Origin: Parabacteroides sp.
Lineage (GTDB): Bacteria; Bacteroidota; Bacteroidia; Bacteroidales; Tannerellaceae
Direction of reading: 5' to 3'
DNA length: 17,697 bases
Assembly (NCBI GenBank): GCA_020026285.1
Contig: JAHHQS010000076.1
Coordinates: 1-17,697 of the forward strand
Made by a program: the position numbers and the translations under genes. Below the pieces are notes generated by a model. That model did not search any database. It was not told the origin of the DNA and saw only the letters and a list, made by a program, of their open reading frames with translations. Each line of letters starts with the position of its first letter. The stretch's first letter is position 1. Positions 7,158 to 15,691 of the stretch are shown one piece after another.

Positions 7158-9347
7158 TCATTCCATATACTTCAACTGATCCATAACCAAAGGAATTTCA
7201 TCCTCTTCTATTCCGGCTTTTAACAACTCAGGAATATCCTGTTCAAACTGTTCGTAGAACTTGAACCAGTCTTCATTTTCCAAATGAAGCGCTTTTTTAT
7301 AATAAGTTAATGCAGCATTCATATTCTGCAAAACCCATTCGGTGTGCCCGGCATTCAGAAAATCCTGAACATTCGGACTGTCACTCAGAATTTTTTTATA
7401 ATAGTTCCGAGCCTGATCGAATTTTCCTGTCAGAAACGAACACCAGGCTATAGGTCGCCAGGCCTTATGACTCTTTGTATCCAGATAATCCACTTTGTAA
7501 TAATATTTCAAAGCCTCATGATAATTCTTCAGTTCCAGATGACAATGACCGATACTGATCTGGACAGAAAGATTGTCCGGACTTAAAGTTTCATATCGAT
7601 GATAATAAGTCAGTGCTTTTTCAGGCTGTTTCAAAGTCTTGTAGCATCCGGCAATTCTTCGGATAATCCATTTACTGTTAGGATTAATCAAATCGGCATG
7701 AAGATAATCATTCAAGGCACCTTCAATATCATCTGTCATCTGCCTGCAATACCCCAGCTTCTGGAACAACACATCATTTTCAGAGTTCTTTGCAGCCAGC
7801 TGATCAAACAGAGCCAAAGCATCCTGAAAATAGTTTTTATGCAGATAATAATCAGCAATTGTCATCAATGTTTTAGAATCCGAAACAAAAGGTTTGACTA
7901 TTGGCAGATTGTGGAAATCCAGATTATAAGTAAAGATATCATCGAAATCCAGATGTGCCGGATATAATTTATAAAAACGATACAGGTTCTGGATATACTG
8001 TCCGGTGATTCGTTCCACCTTGGAATGTTTCCCTAAAATTTCGTCTTTGTTGTTACGAATCATTTCCATAGTCTGGTCATTCATCTGTCCCAGCATCATC
8101 TGACGTGCACTTTCAGGCAATTCCAGCATACTGAAGAATAAGGAATATTTATCTGAATCGCACATAAACGAGGCCTGCGTCATATTATCAATCAAGTCCA
8201 TTTCCCTGGCATGATCCTGAAAACCTTTGACTAATGATGAATGTTCGGCACTGAACGGCAGAAACCAGTTACCTATTTCACGGAAGAAAGGATAATTCTT
8301 CAGATAAACGAAAGTGGAATGCAGTACATCAGCTCCCTCCGACTGTAATTCGGTAAATTCATTCATCTTCTTGGCAAAATCTTTATTAGCCAGAATTGAA
8401 TCTTTCCATTCCGGATTCATCTCGTCGCCCAGCTGTTCCGGGTTCAAATCATTCAGATTGATCTTCTTACCAATATTCGGACTCATCTTCATCATTTCCG
8501 GAAGAATTTCTGTCTGGAGTTTGTGAGATATCTTTTCCGTTTCACGAGCTAAAATAAATCGTAAAATTATTGTCTGAATAGTCTTTGAAAAAGCCGGAAA
8601 AGTTTCAGCCAGTGCATTCATCCGATTATCAATCTGAGGATAAAGATGGAGACGTTTCCGATATTTGTATAATACAACAAGCAGAACTATCAGAGCACGT
8701 AGATGGATTTCCTGATCAGGATGAGAAGCGGCATCAAATAATAAATACACTTTCTCCTTGTCGAAATATTCCTCCAAACCTAAAAGCAAGGCAGATACAA
8801 TCTGACAACCGATACTGAATGGAAGTTCCTCGTCTCGCAGCAAATCTTGAATCTCGCTGACTTCTGATAAAGTCAGTGGATCGGATACCCAAAGCTTGTT
8901 GAACAAAGTCTGACGGGCAGTTTCCAATTGTTCCCTTACTTTCACATCGCCCACCATGGAAGCATCCTTACTGCTACTTAATATCTGATGCAGATTCTCA
9001 TAAGAAACGGAATTCTGTGTCCGTAACGAACGACGAAAGCTATAAAAGCTCAAAGGTGATTCAACAGCCAGCGCCTTGTGCTTGATCTGATCGGCCAGTT
9101 CAGCCAAAGAAGTCTGAATCTGGACATAAATCTGTTCCTGCATCGGATCCTGTACGCCATCCATCCGATAACGCAACATATATTTATAAGTCTCCTGCAA
9201 TTCATTCAGCTTGTCCTGAAAATTATAATTTCCGGTAGCAGCAATCAAACCCTGCAAACCATCAAACACATTCTTCAGTTCCTTTCGGTCCAGCCACTCA
9301 GCTATTCGATTATAGTTTTTATTTATTTCCTGTATTGTCATATTCAT
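7158..9347 (-). CDS. Large TPR-repeat protein, function unknown
   Basis: 729 aa from the ATG at 9347 (MNMTIQEINKNY). A second in-frame ATG lies at 9341, and the frame stays open to 9452. The longer version would begin with a hydrophobic stretch, but a good -7 box lies inside that extension, so the shorter start is preferred. No signal peptide or membrane helix is then apparent, suggesting a cytoplasmic protein. The N-terminal two thirds is a helical region I do not recognise. About residues 495-690 hold roughly five tetratricopeptide repeats with the usual small/aromatic spacing (ALTYYHRYETLSPDNLS, ALKYYYKVDYLD, ALTYYKKALHLENEDW). TPRs mediate protein-protein contacts; the partner is unknown. 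It is a single gene divergent from the nitroreductase, and no catalytic motif is seen. Confidence 0.85.
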   Translation of the reverse strand: MNMTIQEINKNYNRIAEWLDRKELKNVFDGLQGLIAATGNYNFQDKLNELQETYKYMLRYRMDGVQDPMQEQIYVQIQTSLAELADQIKHKALAVESPLSFYSFRRSLRTQNSVSYENLHQILSSSKDASMVGDVKVREQLETARQTLFNKLWVSDPLTLSEVSEIQDLLRDEELPFSIGCQIVSALLLGLEEYFDKEKVYLLFDAASHPDQEIHLRALIVLLVVLYKYRKRLHLYPQIDNRMNALAETFPAFSKTIQTIILRFILARETEKISHKLQTEILPEMMKMSPNIGKKINLNDLNPEQLGDEMNPEWKDSILANKDFAKKMNEFTELQSEGADVLHSTFVYLKNYPFFREIGNWFLPFSAEHSSLVKGFQDHAREMDLIDNMTQASFMCDSDKYSLFFSMLELPESARQMMLGQMNDQTMEMIRNNKDEILGKHSKVERITGQYIQNLYRFYKLYPAHLDFDDIFTYNLDFHNLPIVKPFVSDSKTLMTIADYYLHKNYFQDALALFDQLAAKNSENDVLFQKLGYCRQMTDDIEGALNDYLHADLINPNSKWIIRRIAGCYKTLKQPEKALTYYHRYETLSPDNLSVQISIGHCHLELKNYHEALKYYYKVDYLDTKSHKAWRPIAWCSFLTGKFDQARNYYKKILSDSPNVQDFLNAGHTEWVLQNMNAALTYYKKALHLENEDWFKFYEQFEQDIPELLKAGIEEDEIPLVMDQLKYME

Positions 9348-9392
9348 GTAAATCAGAATAATTCTGTAAACTTTAACATCAGCAAATTTAAG

Positions 9393-9400
9393 CAAAATCC
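9393..9400 (-). promoter_or_regulatory. Candidate -7 box for the TPR gene
   Basis: On the - strand this reads TAAATTTG, an exact TAnnTTTG match, about 45 nt upstream of the ATG at 9347. No clear TTTG -33 box is found at the usual spacing. The element is a short AT-rich word, so chance is possible. Confidence 0.35.
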
Positions 9401-9481
9401 ATAGAATATACAGAACATTCCCTGCCAATATAAATTCATTACGACAAATCACAAAAATCCTCCTACGGATTTACAAAAGTA

Positions 9482-9514
9482 TCGGATGTTTTTCCCAAAA
9501 AGTCTGACGTTTTT
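9482..9514 (+). repeat. Imperfect direct repeats 21 bp apart upstream of the nitroreductase promoter
   Basis: TCGGATGTTTTT (9482-9493) and TCTGACGTTTTT (9503-9514) match at 10 of 12 positions. The 21-bp offset is two helical turns, placing both copies on one DNA face, about 40-75 bp upstream of the -7 box. This would suit an activator site. Confidence 0.3.
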
Positions 9515-9555
9515 GAAAATTGGTCAAGCACTATGATTGATTCGATATTTATATG

Positions 9556-9563
9556 TAAGTTTG
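9556..9563 (+). promoter_or_regulatory. Candidate -7 box of the nitroreductase gene
   Basis: TAAGTTTG is an exact TAnnTTTG match, 23 nt before the ATG at 9587. No good -33 box is visible at normal spacing. Its position argues against the in-frame upstream ATG at 9533, which would precede the transcript start. Confidence 0.5.
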
Positions 9564-9586
9564 CAATAAAAGATAAATATCCGATT

Positions 9587-10333
9587 ATGATTGAATGTAT
9601 GAAGAACAGACGGTCAATCCGTCAGTATAAAGAGCAGGATATTCCAGAGAACCTGCTTTGTGAATTGTTGGAAGTGGCATCCAAAGCTTCCAATACAGGA
9701 AATATGCAGTTGTACAGTGTAGTAGAAACTCGCAGTGCCGAAAACAAAGCCAGACTGGCACCGGCTCACTTCAACCAGCCGATGATTACTTCTGCTCCGG
9801 TCGTTCTTACTTTCTGTGCCGATGTGAACCGTTTCGTGAAATGGGCAGACGCAAGAAAGGCTGTTGCCGGTTTTGATAATATGCAGATGTTCATGGCTGC
9901 CACTATCGATGCCATGTTGTTTGCAGAAGCTTTTGCCGAGGCTGCCGAAGAGAAAGGTCTGGGCTTGTGTTATCTGGGAACAACGACTTACAATGCCGAT
10001 CAGATTATCGAAGCCTTATCATTACCTAAACTGGTTATTCCTATCGTAACTATCACAGTTGGTTATCCGGCAGAACCACTTCCTGCTGAATCAGAAAGAT
10101 TACCTTTGGCTGCCATTCTGCATAAGGAATCGTATGTGGATTATACACCGGAATCAATTGATACTTTATACAAAGAGAAGGAAGAACTGGAAGTAAACAA
10201 GGAATTTGTTCGCATCAACAACAAGGAAACATTGGCTCAGGTATTCACCGACATTCGCTATACCAAAGCAGCGAACGAGCAATTCTCTGAGGTTTTTATG
10301 AATGTTCTGAAGAACCAGGGATTTCTGAAATAA
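9587..10333 (+). CDS. Nitroreductase-family FMN oxidoreductase
   Basis: 248 aa from the ATG at 9587 (MIECMKNRRSIRQYK). The N-terminal NRRSIRQY (residues 7-14) is the family's FMN-phosphate-binding start. SNTGNMQLY (about 35-43) is the flavin-contact loop, GLGLCYLG (124-131) the second flavin-binding segment, and VGYPAE (158-163) the usual C-terminal core strand. After the core an extra tail of about 60 residues (YTPESIDTLYKEK onward) resembles the NfsA-like/flavin reductase branch. Such enzymes pass electrons from NAD(P)H to nitroaromatics, quinones or other acceptors in the cytoplasm; the physiological substrate is unknown. Nitroreductases influence nitroimidazole activation in Bacteroides in general, but nothing here shows this for this gene. 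It is monocistronic with its own promoter and terminator. Confidence 0.9.
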   Translation: MIECMKNRRSIRQYKEQDIPENLLCELLEVASKASNTGNMQLYSVVETRSAENKARLAPAHFNQPMITSAPVVLTFCADVNRFVKWADARKAVAGFDNMQMFMAATIDAMLFAEAFAEAAEEKGLGLCYLGTTTYNADQIIEALSLPKLVIPIVTITVGYPAEPLPAESERLPLAAILHKESYVDYTPESIDTLYKEKEELEVNKEFVRINNKETLAQVFTDIRYTKAANEQFSEVFMNVLKNQGFLK

Positions 10334-10360
10334 GGGAATTTTGATATAAATAAACTGAGA

Positions 10361-10378
10361 AATAAACGAACGTTTATT
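10361..10378. repeat. 18-bp palindrome downstream of the nitroreductase
   Basis: AATAAACG (10361-10368) and CGTTTATT (10371-10378) flank AA. The size and AACGAACGTT core look like a dimeric repressor operator, yet no gene starts nearby. GGGAA (10334-10338) and TTCCC (10377-10381) also pair around it. Confidence 0.35.
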
Positions 10379-10401
10379 CCCAAAATAACTCTTTAAAACA
10401 G

Positions 10402-10453
10402 AAGATCGTTGTATAGTGTAACTTCCATGAGAAGTGGGCTATACAACGATCTT
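10402..10453 (+). terminator. Long hairpin, likely nitroreductase terminator
   Basis: AAGATCGTTGTATAG (10402-10416) pairs perfectly over 15 bp with 10439-10453. Inside the 22-nt loop ACTTC/GAAGT (10421-10425/10431-10435) can form a second short stem. T-rich sequence follows (TTTATTTGTTTAT). It lies 68 bp after the stop. Confidence 0.7.
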
Positions 10454-10464
10454 TATTTGTTTAT

Positions 10465-10517
10465 AGTCTAATAGTTACTACCATAAAAAAACAACTTTAA
10501 GCTCTTGCTATTAGACT
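10465..10517. repeat. Inverted repeat with 33-nt spacer
   Basis: AGTCTAATAG (10465-10474) is perfectly complementary to CTATTAGACT (10508-10517). The right arm runs into a separate 11-bp odd palindrome TAGACTGTCTA (10512-10522). No gene or terminator function is evident. Confidence 0.4.
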
Positions 10518-10520
10518 GTC

Positions 10521-10552
10521 TATGTACATAAAATTTTTCTTTTATGTACATA
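10521..10552. repeat. Perfect 13-bp hairpin built from two TATGTACATA palindromes
   Basis: TATGTACATAAAA (10521-10533) pairs with TTTTATGTACATA (10540-10552), loop of 6 nt. Each arm contains TATGTACATA, itself a 10-bp palindrome. No U-run follows on either strand, so this is not a standard terminator. It may be a paired operator or part of a structured RNA. Confidence 0.45.
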
Positions 10553-10578
10553 CTTTGCTTTATACTCCTAACACGATA

Positions 10579-10644
10579 CTGGCATCAATATTCAATTTGC
10601 GAATCACAAGACTCAAAAGCTATTGAACAGAAAATATATGCCAG
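10579..10644. repeat. Interrupted inverted repeat
   Basis: CTGGCAT (10579-10585) pairs with ATGCCAG (10638-10644). Further in, TTCAAT (10591-10596) pairs with ATTGAA (10622-10627), leaving a 25-nt terminal loop. This is the fold of a small structured RNA or a chance match; no promoter that clearly drives it was found. Confidence 0.3.
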
Positions 10645-10665
10645 CTTACTATCCTATTAAAACAA

Positions 10666-10696
10666 AAAAGGAAGCCTCGGTATGAGACTTCCTTTT
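10666..10696 (-). terminator. Terminator of the SusC/SusD operon
   Basis: AAAAGGAAGCCTC (10666-10678) pairs with GAGACTTCCTTTT (10684-10696), one mismatch, 5-nt loop. Read on the - strand it is followed by a U-run (complement of A's at 10664-10669), 34 bp after the SusD-like stop. Confidence 0.8.
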
Positions 10697-10729
10697 ATCG
10701 TTTATATAGTCTTAACTAATTGCTAAGAA

Positions 10730-12310
10730 TTATACTTCCGGCTGTGGAGCAGCAGGGTTATTATCCTCTTCCTTAATACCATTGTTCGCTTCCATTTCAC
10801 TCTGAGGAATACGATAAATCATAATCTGAGATTCAGCAGGAATATTGAACTGAACTGTTTCATCGAAGTTTGTTCCTTTACGTTCGATAGGTTTCTTCAA
10901 ACGTAAGACATCAAACAAGCTAAAACCTTCACCCCAAAGTTCAACTCGACGCTGGAACCAGATTTCATCCTGCATAGCCTGAGCTGAAGAAGCTGTACAT
11001 TTATATTCTGGATCACGATTTGCTTGAATGAAGCTTTCCAAAGTCTGCTTAGCTGCACCAAGATTTCCTGACATAGCTTCACCTTCTGCTTTGATAAGAA
11101 TCATTTCTTCAACACGCATCAAAGGCCAGTCCTGAGAGTTTGTTGTATTACCCATAATATCCTGATATGGACCGAACTTAACATTCACATATGGATACAT
11201 TCCAAAATATTTGATAACAGGTACACCTTCAATTGTCTTGTCATCAACCAATGAAGATGTATTATCAGGAGTAATAAACCACTGGCTACGAATATCAGTC
11301 TTAGGAATTCTATTATACAATGCAGAATTAATGTTTCGGAAAGAACCAGTCATTGTTGTATAACCGTTACCGGTTAAAGAGCTTAAGTGAGATGGCCAGT
11401 TCACAATACCAGTAAGAACAACATCATTATCCGGTGAAATCAAAACACCCCATAACCATGAATTGGCAGCTGCTGAATTAAAGGAAGGAGAAGATACTTC
11501 AGCCAAAGACTGAGGCTGTCCACCAGCGATAGCCTTTTCAGCATCTTTTGCAGCATCAGCCCATTTCTGCATAACCAAATTAACACGAGCACGCAAACCA
11601 TAAGCTACAGCTTCGTCAATCTGATCTTTGTTTGCTGCATTATCGAATCCTGCCAACAATTCAATCGCCTGATTCAAATCAGACATAATCAAATCATAAA
11701 CCTGCTGAACTGTTGCACGTGGATTATTCTGCATTTCCTCATCTGTAGTCTTTTCTGTAATGATAGGCACACATAGTGCTGTTTCATGACCAGCATAAGT
11801 AAACTGATAAGTCTGAGCCAAGTTGAAATAGTCAAATGCACGAGCAGCCAAAGCCTGACCACGATAGATCTGCATAGATGGATCTTCAGATCCTTCTGTC
11901 AATTTGATAACGTTATTTGCAGCCTTCAAGTGGTTATAGAAAGTCTTCCAGATCAACAAATCAGGACCACTAGTATAAATTCTATCTGAATAATCCAAAG
12001 AAGTATTAAACCAGTTATAACCAGAAGTTGTACAAACCATATCCTGACCACTTTGATCAAGATGCTGATGAACAGATGCAATACCGAAGTCATCATGTTT
12101 TGGATTTCCTGGATCTGAATAAGTAGCAAACTGATTTAATTTAGCAGCCATGGCATTTACTTCCGCCTTGATCAGGTTCGGACGCATAGCGATGATATCT
12201 TCCTTCTGTTGTTCCGATACGGAATCACCTTCAGGTAATTTGTCCAAGTCACAAGAAGCCAGCATCAATGCAGCACTTGCAAACAATAAATATTTATTTG
12301 TAATTTTCAT
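10730..12310 (-). CDS. RagB/SusD-family nutrient-binding outer-membrane lipoprotein
   Basis: 526 aa surface lipoprotein that captures a glycan or other nutrient and acts as the lid of its SusC partner. A signal peptide ends in LASC (Cys20), followed by DLDKLPEGD, typical of the family. The N-terminal helical/TPR-like half includes YDLIMSDLNQAIELL, and the C-terminal SusD domain includes FQRRVELWGEGFSLFDVLRLKKP, a characteristic segment. Length is normal. It lies 23 bp downstream of the SusC gene on the same strand and is followed by a clear terminator, so the two form an operon. Specificity cannot be read from sequence, and no hydrolase or lyase gene is nearby to suggest a polysaccharide. Confidence 0.95.
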   Translation of the reverse strand: MKITNKYLLFASAALMLASCDLDKLPEGDSVSEQQKEDIIAMRPNLIKAEVNAMAAKLNQFATYSDPGNPKHDDFGIASVHQHLDQSGQDMVCTTSGYNWFNTSLDYSDRIYTSGPDLLIWKTFYNHLKAANNVIKLTEGSEDPSMQIYRGQALAARAFDYFNLAQTYQFTYAGHETALCVPIITEKTTDEEMQNNPRATVQQVYDLIMSDLNQAIELLAGFDNAANKDQIDEAVAYGLRARVNLVMQKWADAAKDAEKAIAGGQPQSLAEVSSPSFNSAAANSWLWGVLISPDNDVVLTGIVNWPSHLSSLTGNGYTTMTGSFRNINSALYNRIPKTDIRSQWFITPDNTSSLVDDKTIEGVPVIKYFGMYPYVNVKFGPYQDIMGNTTNSQDWPLMRVEEMILIKAEGEAMSGNLGAAKQTLESFIQANRDPEYKCTASSAQAMQDEIWFQRRVELWGEGFSLFDVLRLKKPIERKGTNFDETVQFNIPAESQIMIYRIPQSEMEANNGIKEEDNNPAAPQPEV

Positions 12311-12333
12311 TTCTCTAAAAACTTTTAATTTGA

Positions 12334-15300
12334 TTAGAAATTCAATGATACACCACCTGAGATTGTACGGATAGGAGAATAAACATTATCAGCACCTGTA
12401 TAACCCTGACGTGGGTCCATACCCTTACGAGCTGTAAACATACCAACATTATCAGCTACAAAATACAAGCGAACACCGTTAATATGTAACTTCTGAGTCA
12501 ATGATTTAGGCAATGTATATCCAAATGTAATATTCTGAAGACTTAAATAATCAGAACTGATCAAGAATCGATCAGACATTCTGTTGTTATATATGTCTTG
12601 AATATTCATACGAGGAATATCGGTATTTTTGTTGTCTGGAGTCCAGGCATTCATCATATCTTTGTGCCAAGCCTGTCCCTGAGCTCTAGTACCCATCATA
12701 TCCATGTAAGTATAATCCATGATACGGCCACCTAACTGATAAGCAAATGATACAGAGAAATCAAATCCGTATGCAGACAAACTAGTACCGAAACCACCAT
12801 ACACCTTCGGAAGAAGATCACCAGTTGAGAAACGATTTTCTGAAGCCTCAGCATAAGAAGTTGTTACTGTTTCACCTTGTGCATTAGGCTCTTTCAACTG
12901 CCACTGGCTCTCACCTGTTTCAGGATTAACACCAGCATACTTAGGCATATATCTCTGATACATTGATTCACCTTCTCTATAAAGACGGCTACCATCAATC
13001 AATTCACCTTTCAATTCTGGAGCCAATTCCAACACTTTATTCTTGAAATGAGTCAAGTTAAAGTTTACATTCCATGAAAAGTTTTTAGTCTCAATAATAT
13101 TTGAATTCAAATCTAATTCAACACCACGGTTCACCATTGATCCTACGTTTTCAGGGAATACTGAATAACCCATAGATGGAGAAACAGGCTTGAAGTAAAG
13201 CATATCAGTTGTCTTACGTGAGAAATATTCAGCAGATCCTGATAACTTACCACCCCAGAATGTGAAATCGAAACCAGTATTGAAACTGTGTGAAGTTTCC
13301 CAAGTAATTTCCTTATTACCTTTATAATTCAAAGAAGTAGCAAAATCATTGTTACTGTTTGCTAACTTATACTGATCCATATATGGATAGAAGTTTCTAT
13401 AACCATTCTGATATAGCAAAGCATCGTTACCCTGCAAACCGTAACTGATCTTGAACTTCAACATATCGATCCATTCCTGATTTTCCAAGAAAGCTTCCTT
13501 GTTCATCAACCATCCTGCTCCCAGTGACCAGAAGTTACCCCAACGGTTATCTTTATGGAATACAGAAGAAGCATCACGACGGAAAGAAGCAGAACCGAAG
13601 TACTTACCATCATAATCGTACTGAGCACGGAACAACCAGCCTTCAGTTGCATAAGTCTCGCTTGAACTACTATTATTCTGATTCAAGATAGCATTGTTCA
13701 ATTCTGGAACATTTGGATCATACAGTTTTTCACGAGATCCATATAAAGACTGGGATCTATAATTATAATTTTCGTGACCAGCCAAAAGATCTATATTATG
13801 AACATCATTGATTGTCTTGTTGTAAGTCAACAAATACTGCTGGTTTGTACTAAATGAACGACTTGAAGATACAGAAATGATACCACCAACACCACTTGTT
13901 TCAGAATACTGACCATAGAATGGATTCACCATATCTGTTCTACGAGTGTTATTTGCATCAACACCGATATTAACTTTAGCCTTGATACCACCCCAGATAT
14001 CAATATCAGCAAACCATTTACCACTGATTACATCACCCACATATCTGGTTTTATCCAACATATATGAAGCCAATGGGTTACCATTAGGAATTACATTCGC
14101 ACGAGAGAAATTTGTATCAGATCCATAATCATAACGCTGGAAACCACGAACGTCTGTCATGATATTGCCTTGAGCATCGCGGATATACATTGGATAGATA
14201 GCACCCATCGTATTGGCAGCATAGAAAGCATTGGCATTTGAAGTACTTGCTTCCAAATCCTTCTTACGGCTGTCATAGTGTGTGAAAGATACGTTACCAC
14301 CCATCTTCAACCAAGGTTTAACCTGATAATCTGCTTTCAAACGAGTACTGTAACGTTTGAAACCTGAGTTAGGAACGATACCCTGATCATCCAGATAACC
14401 TGCAGACATATAGTAGTTCATCTTTTCATTAGCACCACTTACACTCAAGTTATATTCCTGACGAGGATTCTTTTCAAACATTTCATTGCTCCAGTTATCA
14501 GGAGTGTAATAGTAAGTACCATCATTGTAACCTAATTTGGCATTTGGATTCAACTTACCATCCATACCGATCAACTGTTCACCTTCAGGAAGTGTGTAAA
14601 CCAGATATCCTAATTGATCTGGAGACAACATTCTCTTATTTGCATAAGCATTAGCCGCAGCTAAATCGCCTGCTGCATGAAGACCTTTCAAGTCGGCATT
14701 ATAGATAGCTGAATAAGCCATTTCATAGAACTTACCCGGATCTGTTACTGTCTCGTATGAAGGAACACCACGTTTGTTAACACCCCATTTAGCATCGAAT
14801 GAAACTTTAGCTTCACCTGATTTACCACGTTTGGTATTGATCAAGATAACACCGTTAGCACCACGAGCACCATACAATGCATTTGAAGCAGCATCCTTCA
14901 ATACAGTCATTGATTCAATATCATTTGAACTGATAGCAGAAATTTCACCATCATAAGGAACACCGTCCACTACATACAAAGGAGCACTACTTGCAGAGAT
15001 AGAACCGATACCACGGATACGAACCTTGGCATCATCACCTGGCTGACCACTACTACTTGTTGTCTGAACACCGGCAACCTGACCAGCCAAAGCATTTGTT
15101 ACGTTTGAAGTCTGACGCTGGCCGATCTTTTCTGATTTAATAGCAGCTGCAGAACCAGTAAATGCAGATTTCTTTGCAGTACCGTAAGCAACAACCATTA
15201 CTTCATCCAAAGCCTGAGAGTCTGTTTCCAATACAGCTTTTACATTTGAAGCAACTTTTACTTCCACTTTCTTCATACCTACGTATGAAATTTCCAAACT

Positions 15301-15513
15301 CTTACCGTTAGAAGGAACTTCCAAAGAGAATTTACCATCAAAGTCTGTGATAGTACCTACTGTTGTTCCTTTTACAAGTACAGATGCACCAATTACAGGT
15401 TCACCGTTTTCGTCAAGTACTTGACCGGTTACCTTGGTGTTTTGAGCCATTACTGCAGACATACCTAATAACAGGCTGGCTACAGTCAAAGTAAACCTTT
15501 TCTTCATAAACAT
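12334..15513 (-). CDS. SusC/RagA-family TonB-dependent outer-membrane transporter
   Basis: 1059 aa TonB-linked porin that imports the ligand captured by SusD. A signal peptide ends near AVMA (residues 20-23). A carboxypeptidase-regulatory-like domain follows (about 28-95: VTGQVLDENGEPVIGASV, TVGTITDFDGKFSL), then a TonB-box-like segment (LDEVMVVAYGT) and the plug with YVVDGVPYDG and the SusC signature LYGARGANGVILINTKRG. The remainder is beta-barrel ending in SLNF, with the terminal Phe expected for barrel assembly. Two ATGs are close, at 15513 and 15507 (MFMKKR); either is workable. Length is typical. It is driven by a good promoter about 150 nt upstream and followed directly by its SusD partner. 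Confidence 0.96.
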   Translation of the reverse strand: MFMKKRFTLTVASLLLGMSAVMAQNTKVTGQVLDENGEPVIGASVLVKGTTVGTITDFDGKFSLEVPSNGKSLEISYVGMKKVEVKVASNVKAVLETDSQALDEVMVVAYGTAKKSAFTGSAAAIKSEKIGQRQTSNVTNALAGQVAGVQTTSSSGQPGDDAKVRIRGIGSISASSAPLYVVDGVPYDGEISAISSNDIESMTVLKDAASNALYGARGANGVILINTKRGKSGEAKVSFDAKWGVNKRGVPSYETVTDPGKFYEMAYSAIYNADLKGLHAAGDLAAANAYANKRMLSPDQLGYLVYTLPEGEQLIGMDGKLNPNAKLGYNDGTYYYTPDNWSNEMFEKNPRQEYNLSVSGANEKMNYYMSAGYLDDQGIVPNSGFKRYSTRLKADYQVKPWLKMGGNVSFTHYDSRKKDLEASTSNANAFYAANTMGAIYPMYIRDAQGNIMTDVRGFQRYDYGSDTNFSRANVIPNGNPLASYMLDKTRYVGDVISGKWFADIDIWGGIKAKVNIGVDANNTRRTDMVNPFYGQYSETSGVGGIISVSSSRSFSTNQQYLLTYNKTINDVHNIDLLAGHENYNYRSQSLYGSREKLYDPNVPELNNAILNQNNSSSSETYATEGWLFRAQYDYDGKYFGSASFRRDASSVFHKDNRWGNFWSLGAGWLMNKEAFLENQEWIDMLKFKISYGLQGNDALLYQNGYRNFYPYMDQYKLANSNNDFATSLNYKGNKEITWETSHSFNTGFDFTFWGGKLSGSAEYFSRKTTDMLYFKPVSPSMGYSVFPENVGSMVNRGVELDLNSNIIETKNFSWNVNFNLTHFKNKVLELAPELKGELIDGSRLYREGESMYQRYMPKYAGVNPETGESQWQLKEPNAQGETVTTSYAEASENRFSTGDLLPKVYGGFGTSLSAYGFDFSVSFAYQLGGRIMDYTYMDMMGTRAQGQAWHKDMMNAWTPDNKNTDIPRMNIQDIYNNRMSDRFLISSDYLSLQNITFGYTLPKSLTQKLHINGVRLYFVADNVGMFTARKGMDPRQGYTGADNVYSPIRTISGGVSLNF

Positions 15514-15548
15514 ACTTATATATTAAACATTATTTTCAAATTCCTAAA

Positions 15549-15563
15549 GGTTCATCACGAACC
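15549..15563 (-). repeat. Small hairpin in the SusC leader
   Basis: GGTTC (15549-15553) and GAACC (15559-15563) pair around ATCAC. It lies in the predicted 5' untranslated leader, 36 bp before the start codon. The core TTCATCACGAA recurs in the terminator at 16143-16171. Confidence 0.3.
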
Positions 15564-15660
15564 CTAATCTAGATTTAATACCCCTTCAATCTTTCTATTT
15601 TTACTATAACGATTAGGTCAATTACTAAAAAATAAAGACATCCGATTTTATTGATGGGTG

Positions 15661-15691
15661 CAAAAATAAGTAAAAAATACATAAAATCAAA
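15661..15691 (-). promoter_or_regulatory. Promoter of the SusC/SusD operon
   Basis: On the - strand TTTG (15688-15691) and TATTTTTG (15661-15668) are separated by exactly 19 nt, matching the Bacteroidales consensus TTTG-N19-TAnnTTTG. The start of transcription would be near 15655, giving a leader of about 140 nt. Confidence 0.7.

Noticed and set aside
9348..9452. 35-residue extension of the TPR protein
   Set aside because: The TAAATTTG box at 9393-9400 lies inside it, and the extra residues form an unconserved-looking hydrophobic stretch.
9533..9586. Earlier ATG for the nitroreductase
   Set aside because: It lies upstream of the TAAGTTTG promoter box; the family starts at the NRRSIRQY segment reached from 9587.
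10402..10453. Tiny transposable element (MITE) with 15-bp terminal repeats
   Set aside because: Only 22 nt lie between the arms, an inner stem forms, T-rich sequence follows and it sits behind a stop codon, so a terminator is simpler.
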